Source: G963668435 sp963668435 (GTDB lineage: Bacteria; Latescibacterota; Latescibacteria; Latescibacterales; Latescibacteraceae). From it: a stretch of 64,000 nucleotides of DNA. Shown in pieces: positions 59,331-64,000 of this stretch. Numbering within the stretch: position 1 is the stretch's first letter; every line of letters begins with the position of its first letter. The stretch covers positions 1,488,001 through 1,552,000 of the forward strand of contig CAXXSC010000008.1 of assembly GCA_963668435.2 (NCBI GenBank), in the 5' to 3' direction. The position numbers and the translations under genes are program-made. The notes under the pieces were generated by a model that saw only the letters and a program-made list of their open reading frames with translations, searched no databases and had not been told where the DNA came from.

Positions 59331-60707
59331 ATGATGCCTGATTCAAAAACAACCCGCCGAGGTTTTATCGGGCGCTCTGCCATCGCTGGCGCAGGATTGT
59401 CCGCAGCGATAACAGGCGCACCGGCAATCGCACAGTCACGGAATGCCAGTGACCGCATTCGTCTCGGTTTCATCGGTCTCGGATATCGAGGCTCACAGCT
59501 GCTGCCAGTCTTCAGGAAAAACAGGGATGTCGAGGTCGTTGCGCTCTGCGATGTTTACGAACCCTACACATCCCGTGATTTTTCGCAGGTCCACAAGCGT
59601 TATGTTGATGAACTCGGCTATATCATACCGAAAATGGGCGAGCGTTTTTCCGGAAACGTTGACACCTACACCGATTTTCGCCGTGTGCTCGACCGTAACG
59701 ATATCGATGCCGTGGTGATCGCCTCGCCGGACCACTGGCACGCTGTTCAGGCTATCATGGCGATGGAATCCGGCAAGGACATATATGTCGAAAAACCCCT
59801 GACGCTGACGATCAAGGAAGGCCGCGCGATGGTGGATGCCGCGAAACGCACCGGTCGTGTCGCGCAGGTCGGCCTGAACCGCCGTGGTTCAGATGTCTAC
59901 CGCGAGCTTGCCCCGCTTGTACAGGGAGGCATGATCGGCAAGGTCACCGAGGCGCGGGCATTTCACGTCTCCAACATGTACCCGAACGGTATCGGCAGCG
60001 AAAGCCCGACAGATCCGCCCGGCAATCTTGACTGGGATATGTGGCTCGGGCCGCAGAAATACCAGCCTTTCCAGTGGAATATCCATCCCTACCGGTTCCG
60101 CTGGTGGAAAACATACTCGTCACAGATGGGCAATTGGGGTGTTCATTTTCTCGATGTCATACGCTGGATGATCGGTGAGGAAGCGCCGGTTGCCATTACC
60201 GCTCATGGCGGGAAGTATGTGCTTAAGGATGACCGGACAATCCCTGACACGCTGGAAGTGATTTTCGAGTTCGCGTCCGGCGCACTGGCCATGTTCAGCA
60301 TCCATGAGGCAAGCAGCAGCCGTCCCGTTCAGGGTGGTGACGTTGAATTCCAGGGCACACTCGGCACACTTTTCACCACCGACCGCGGCTACAACGTTGT
60401 TCCCTCGCGAAACGGCCAGTTCCAGAAACGCACTCCCATCGAAGCGATCGACAAGCACCTTGAAAACCGCTCCGACTCGACCGCTGTCCTTGTCAGAGAT
60501 TTCCTCGACTGCGTCAAATCACGGGGGAAATGCATGGTCGAGCTCGAAACAGGGCACCGGTCGACATCTTTCGCACATCTTGCAAACATCGCACTGGCAA
60601 CAGGCGACCGTATCGAGTGGGATCCGGTGCGCGAAAAAGTCACCAACAACAGGAAAGCGAACAAACTACTCGGTTATTCCTACAGGAAACCCTGGAAACT
60701 GGGGTAG
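59331..60707 (+). CDS. Exported Gfo/Idh/MocA-family oxidoreductase
   Basis: A 458-residue protein with a twin-arginine leader (TTRRGFIGRSAIAGAGLSAA). A Rossmann NAD(P)-binding domain follows (RLGFIGLGYRGSQL), with VVIASPDHWHA and the catalytic-lysine motif YVEKPLTL, and then the C-terminal beta-sheet domain with QMGNWGVHFLDVI. Such exported members act on sugars or cyclitols in the periplasm. GGGAGCATC stands before tandem ATGs at 59331/59334. Substrate unknown. Confidence 0.85.
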   Translation: MMPDSKTTRRGFIGRSAIAGAGLSAAITGAPAIAQSRNASDRIRLGFIGLGYRGSQLLPVFRKNRDVEVVALCDVYEPYTSRDFSQVHKRYVDELGYIIPKMGERFSGNVDTYTDFRRVLDRNDIDAVVIASPDHWHAVQAIMAMESGKDIYVEKPLTLTIKEGRAMVDAAKRTGRVAQVGLNRRGSDVYRELAPLVQGGMIGKVTEARAFHVSNMYPNGIGSESPTDPPGNLDWDMWLGPQKYQPFQWNIHPYRFRWWKTYSSQMGNWGVHFLDVIRWMIGEEAPVAITAHGGKYVLKDDRTIPDTLEVIFEFASGALAMFSIHEASSSRPVQGGDVEFQGTLGTLFTTDRGYNVVPSRNGQFQKRTPIEAIDKHLENRSDSTAVLVRDFLDCVKSRGKCMVELETGHRSTSFAHLANIALATGDRIEWDPVREKVTNNRKANKLLGYSYRKPWKLG

Positions 60708-60811
60708 GTATAAGCGCCCTTTCAAAATACAGTTGAGCGGCAGAATATTTGGGGAAATTGAGCTGCTTCCTGAGCGCTACCGGTTTACACAGAAGTTTGA
60801 TATTTCGCTAT

Positions 60812-60851
60812 AATAACAAGGACTTGGTGACTTCACCAAGTCCTTGTTATT
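60812..60851. terminator. Bidirectional terminator between convergent genes
   Basis: A 19-bp perfect inverted repeat AATAACAAGGACTTGGTGA/TCACCAAGTCCTTGTTATT with a 2-nt centre. It is T-rich on both sides and lies between the converging oxidoreductase and glycosidase-like genes. The stem shares ACAAGGACTT with the terminator after tRNA-Ala. Confidence 0.85.
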
Positions 60852-60890
60852 ATCTGAACCATATGCTGCGAATTTCTAAAAGTACTTTCC

Positions 60891-62390
60891 TCACCCTCCA
60901 AAACCATACAACTCGGCATTGTCACAGAAAAAGCGAAGCCGGAGCGGCCGATTGCGTGGGATTTCCAGATTTGATTTCCAGCTTACCAACTGGGCGACAC
61001 CGTTATTGCTGACCGGATTGCAGTTGCGTTTCTCATAGCCATGAAGTATCCGCCCCGACTGATCTAGCAGCTCGACAAGGATACGTCCGTGGGAGGCATC
61101 GGCATTCAAGATGAGCGCATTGCCCGAAATCCCGACCGGCACCGTTTCGATAAAACCGTTGTCTGTGGCAGTAAGCGAAACGAAACCGTCACGACGCCAT
61201 GCGGCCCTGCCGATCACACATTTCTTGGGAGGCATCGCGCCGCCGTGCGTGGTATTAATGCCGGTGTAATATGCCCAGACCTCGTCGCCCGCAATCACCG
61301 GATTCGAGACACCGAGAATACAGCCGGCATCCCATGAAGAGGGGCCGTTCGGTATGATCGCTGTCCGTTCGGGGAAACGCCGCCAGTCAGCCCCGTCATA
61401 GCTGTAGACCAGTTCGGTGTATACCGGGCCGTCGGTACGACTCTGGTTGCGTTTCGTTTCCTTCAGAATTTCACTGACACGTAAAACCGAGACAAGCCCG
61501 AGGAACATGCCACCCGTGAAAAAGACTGTCATATTGTAAAATTCCGTACGCTGCTCATCACCGTTAGCCCAGAGATCGTCCTGTTCATCCGGCGCAAAAA
61601 CAAGCTCGGGCTCTGACCAGTGTTCGAAATCGCTGCTTTTCGAAAGCCAGACTGTGCGCCGCGAAAAACCGCGCACATCCTTCGGCTGCTTGTGATAGGC
61701 ATGATAGTCGCCGGTGAGTGGATTTTTCATCAGCGTGATCGTATCGCCACCTGGAATGACCGGTTTCCCGCCAAGCATCTTCCATTCAAACCCGTCAGGT
61801 GAGCAGGCGGCACAATACCCTTTATGCTTTTTATTGTTACTGTAGCCAAGCATTTTATAGCGCCTGTTTTCGTCAGGATCATGAGGTTCGAACAGCACAT
61901 TGGGGCTGTGAAAATCGAAAATGATGTTGTTTCCAGGCGATCCGTCGAATGTAAAACGCTCAAGCTTTGGCTTATGCCAGTCAAGGCCATCCTTCGATTC
62001 GGCATAGAGCACGAGATCGTTTGGCATTGCGGTCAGGCGGAAATCTTTCCTTTCTTTCCTGTCGGTCAGACGGCTCATGTACCACATGCGGTATGTATTC
62101 GTATCTTTGTTACGGCAAACTGAACCGTAGATATAGACACGATCCTGCTCCCAGGATTTTTCCGGCGCTATGACAGGAATATCATGCTTGCGGCAGGGAT
62201 TTACCGACAAACTCACATTCTTTTTTCTCGCTATTATCCTGTTATCGGCAAAAAGATGTTGAATGCTACTGCCGTCTGAATCACGAAAATCATTTGCGTT
62301 CGCATTTCCGCTCAACACACCGGGCACAGCACCGATAAAAGGGATCATACCTGCTGAATATTTCAAAAGATCGCGACGTTTCATTATCAT
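60891..62390 (-). CDS. Exported beta-propeller glycosidase-like protein
   Basis: A 499-residue protein from ATG 62390 with GGAGTG just before it; the frame runs back to 62453. The leader MIMKRRDLLKYSAGMIPFIG has an Arg-Arg pair. The body has five-bladed-propeller repeats of the GH32/GH43/GH68 type with alternating W/Y-rich strands (NTYRMWYMSRL, LVLYAESKDGLDWHKPKLER, RYKMLGYSNNKK, VWAYYTGINTT). Catalytic acids were not pinned down. Possibly a glycan hydrolase or lyase-associated protein acting outside the cytoplasm. Confidence 0.6.
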   Translation of the reverse strand: MIMKRRDLLKYSAGMIPFIGAVPGVLSGNANANDFRDSDGSSIQHLFADNRIIARKKNVSLSVNPCRKHDIPVIAPEKSWEQDRVYIYGSVCRNKDTNTYRMWYMSRLTDRKERKDFRLTAMPNDLVLYAESKDGLDWHKPKLERFTFDGSPGNNIIFDFHSPNVLFEPHDPDENRRYKMLGYSNNKKHKGYCAACSPDGFEWKMLGGKPVIPGGDTITLMKNPLTGDYHAYHKQPKDVRGFSRRTVWLSKSSDFEHWSEPELVFAPDEQDDLWANGDEQRTEFYNMTVFFTGGMFLGLVSVLRVSEILKETKRNQSRTDGPVYTELVYSYDGADWRRFPERTAIIPNGPSSWDAGCILGVSNPVIAGDEVWAYYTGINTTHGGAMPPKKCVIGRAAWRRDGFVSLTATDNGFIETVPVGISGNALILNADASHGRILVELLDQSGRILHGYEKRNCNPVSNNGVAQLVSWKSNLEIPRNRPLRLRFFCDNAELYGFGG

Positions 62391-62465
62391 ATCACTCCGG
62401 CCTGTTAATTGTATTCGAAAGGATCCCCCGGAATTAACTCCGTAGCAGTTCATTGCAAAGTATGA

Positions 62466-63770
62466 TTATTTACGCGCCATCATTGCCCTGATCCCCGCGA
62501 GGGGCAGCGCAGCCGAATCGACATAATTACCGACATTTTTGTAGCCATTGTCATTGATACATTCCCAGACACCGTTATCCTGAAAATCCCGTACCATATC
62601 GATTACAGTCTTTTCGGCAAGCTCCGGCGACACAAGGTTCAGGGTATAGACAAACCAGCCGATTGGAGTCCCCCAGTAAGCACCGTTCTGGTATGTCTCC
62701 GGCTTGCACGCCTTATCCCAGTGAATACCTGAGGGTGTGTGGCGAAGCTGCCCACGTTTAACGATACCGGAATAATTATCCTTGAAATAGTTAGCGATGG
62801 CATTCCGTTGAGTTTTGTCCGCCACGCCGAGATAGACGGCAAACGCCGATCCCCAGATATCCGGCTGACAACATGCGACAGTCGCGGCACGAAAGAGCCC
62901 GGTATCCGGATCCCAGAATACTATCCGGACCGATTCCGAGACTTTCTCTGCCTTTTCAGTCCAAGACTCAGCCTCTGCTCCGCGGCCAACAGTCTCAAGC
63001 AGGTCTGAAAGCTGCCGGGAAGCTTGAATATAAAGAAGCGAACAGAACAGTATATCGCCCTTTTTCCTGACTGAATCAGTGAAACCGTAAGGACAGCGAT
63101 CCCACTCCTGATCTGGATCTATATGCACAAGACCTGTTTCGGGATTAAGAGGCACCGCTTTCATGCCAAGAACGAGCTTGTCGATTATTTCAAGAAGTAG
63201 GGCACAATCCTTAAGGCTCTTATATGTATGCCAGGCAACGCCGACAGTAAACTGAGAACCATCGGCAACCGGATTCACCCCCATACTGCCGTAGCCAGGC
63301 ATATAAATAGCTGTGCCATCGAATTTTATACAGTCAACCATTGCACCGTCATAGCGCTGTCCCTGTACGAAAAACAGGCAGGCATCACGCAGTTCCTGAT
63401 CAGTGAAAGAAGTCGCACTCCCCTCGAGCATATACTCATAATCCCTGAGCCAGAAAGCCTCATAACCTGAACCGACTTGCGGCGGAAAGGCATGTATACC
63501 TGATGCGGTAGTCCTCAGCGATTCTCTGATCATGCTGTGCGCTTTTGCCTCCAGCCATTCTACAGCTTCATTAAACTCACGGGAATAACTGTTTTTCCCG
63601 TCATTCCTCGCGTTAGCACCTGACGAAACACTGCTCGCCGAAACAAGCTGATATGCATTATTCAATACCGTATTTTTCTCAGGATCGGCAGCAAGCTTAA
63701 CAGTTCCAACAGCACCGGTAAATAAAAAAGACACAACAGTGATCAGAATCAGATTTTTTTTAGACATCAC
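62466..63770 (-). CDS. Secreted (alpha/alpha)6-barrel glycosidase-like protein
   Basis: A 434-residue protein with a signal peptide (KKNLILITVVSFLFTGAVGT). The body has the features of a six-hairpin glycosidase: GYEAFWLRDYEYMLEG (W-x-R-D, the likely acid), QRYDGAMVDCIKFDGTAIYM, and the later WDKACKPETYQNGAYWGTPI, like GH37/GH63/GH15-type enzymes. It probably cleaves an oligosaccharide in the periplasm or outside. It ends 12 nt before the upstream part of the propeller gene frame, so the two likely form an operon. Confidence 0.65.
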   Translation of the reverse strand: MMSKKNLILITVVSFLFTGAVGTVKLAADPEKNTVLNNAYQLVSASSVSSGANARNDGKNSYSREFNEAVEWLEAKAHSMIRESLRTTASGIHAFPPQVGSGYEAFWLRDYEYMLEGSATSFTDQELRDACLFFVQGQRYDGAMVDCIKFDGTAIYMPGYGSMGVNPVADGSQFTVGVAWHTYKSLKDCALLLEIIDKLVLGMKAVPLNPETGLVHIDPDQEWDRCPYGFTDSVRKKGDILFCSLLYIQASRQLSDLLETVGRGAEAESWTEKAEKVSESVRIVFWDPDTGLFRAATVACCQPDIWGSAFAVYLGVADKTQRNAIANYFKDNYSGIVKRGQLRHTPSGIHWDKACKPETYQNGAYWGTPIGWFVYTLNLVSPELAEKTVIDMVRDFQDNGVWECINDNGYKNVGNYVDSAALPLAGIRAMMARK

Positions 63771-64000
63771 ATTTCCCCGGAAAACTTAAGTAAAGAAATC
63801 ACTTGAATTTGACTATCCACCACTAAAAGTGGTGGCTTTTCGCCAAATTCATGGCTTCGCCACCGTGATTTCCAAAGCATTTTCAGGCAAAGCCTTCAGC
63901 ACATTACCACATGCTGAGCATGTGGTTTTCTAAGTTTGAATAAATGCAAACAAGCGGCGATGATAACAATAAAAGCTTTTGAATAATTATGTCTGTCATG
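63771..64000. other. Window end: two hairpins near a possible IS end
   Basis: CCACCACT-AAA-AGTGGTGG (63817-63835) followed by CTTTT, and CCACATGC-TGA-GCATGTGG (63907-63925) followed by TTTT, are two perfect 8-bp stems. Together with the partial ORF at 63896-64000 they could be the end of an insertion sequence that continues beyond the window. Confidence 0.4.
63896..64000 (-). CDS. Partial ORF, possible transposase C-terminus
   Basis: The 34 visible residues (HDRHNYSKAFIVIIAACLHL then FKLRKPHAQHVVMC and stop) run off the right edge. A basic R-H-x-Y-x-K followed by a hydrophobic helix and a final basic stretch resembles the C-terminus of IS4/IS5-type DDE transposases. Too little is visible to be sure. 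Confidence 0.35.
   Translation of the reverse strand, partial: HDRHNYSKAFIVIIAACLHLFKLRKPHAQHVVMC

Noticed and set aside
63817..63840. Certain IS200/IS605 terminal hairpin
   Set aside because: The hairpin is suggestive, but the adjoining partial ORF resembles a DDE transposase more than TnpA or TnpB, and the element is cut by the window edge.

Overview
The window looks like a chromosome segment of an uncultured, moderately GC-rich Gram-negative bacterium carrying two adjacent integrated elements. Host genes on both flanks include several proteins with twin-arginine-like leaders (a SIS-like protein, a Gfo/Idh/MocA oxidoreductase, a beta-propeller glycosidase-like protein, a split-Soret-type cytochrome) and several secreted proteins with FlgD/Por-secretion-type sorting domains. 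That mix is typical of the FCB group and its relatives (Latescibacterota, KSB1, Fibrobacterota-like lineages). I cannot name the organism from sequence alone.

Layout. 1-4440: host genes for GDP-L-fucose synthesis, a SIS-like exported protein, a family 4 glycosyltransferase and a cyclophilin-like protein. 4441-4516: tRNA-Ala(CGC). 4469-48211: a complete-looking lambda-type siphovirus prophage of about 43.7 kb. It is bounded by a perfect 48-bp direct repeat of the tRNA 3' half (attL 4469-4516, attR 48164-48211), with a tyrosine integrase just inside attR. 48200-about 52200: a compact second element with a large serine recombinase, two divergent XRE regulators, a structured intergenic region and an HUH rolling-circle-type Rep. 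52218-63770: host genes again (metallopeptidase/beta-helix protein, sorting-domain proteins, cytochrome, oxidoreductase, glycosidases). The right edge holds hairpins and the tail of a possible transposase.

Prophage organisation. The left arm (minus strand, 4590-8854) carries a pentapeptide-repeat protein, an S24-like protein, zinc-ribbon proteins, a WYL-like protein and the CI-like repressor. A divergent control region with four GTAC-centred sites separates it from the early operon (plus strand, 9011-19404): Cro-like protein, small regulators, a voltage-sensor-like membrane protein, nucleotide/DNA-modification genes, primase-helicase, putative origin iterons and SSB. After a terminator and a repeat-rich 640-bp region that may be the packaging site, the late operon follows lambda order: TerS, TerL, small joining protein, portal, S49 protease with nested scaffold, decoration protein, capsid, connector genes, Z-, U- and V-like genes, the G/GT frameshift pair (slippery GGGAAAC), tape measure, M-like protein, tip and fibres, and a lysis-like cassette.

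The most unusual parts are four. First, an AT-rich cargo island (42424-46858) holds a transposase relic, a class III nucleotide-cyclase-like protein, an S24-like gene relic fused end-to-start with an Mrr-type nuclease/STAND NTPase, and a decayed ATPase-like gene. Second, the coupled 'S24-like ORF then effector ORF' arrangement recurs at both ends of the prophage. Third, a family of hairpin elements recurs after structural genes and shows compensatory base changes. Fourth, the serine recombinase gene now ends inside attR, which implies it already abutted the tRNA before the prophage inserted.
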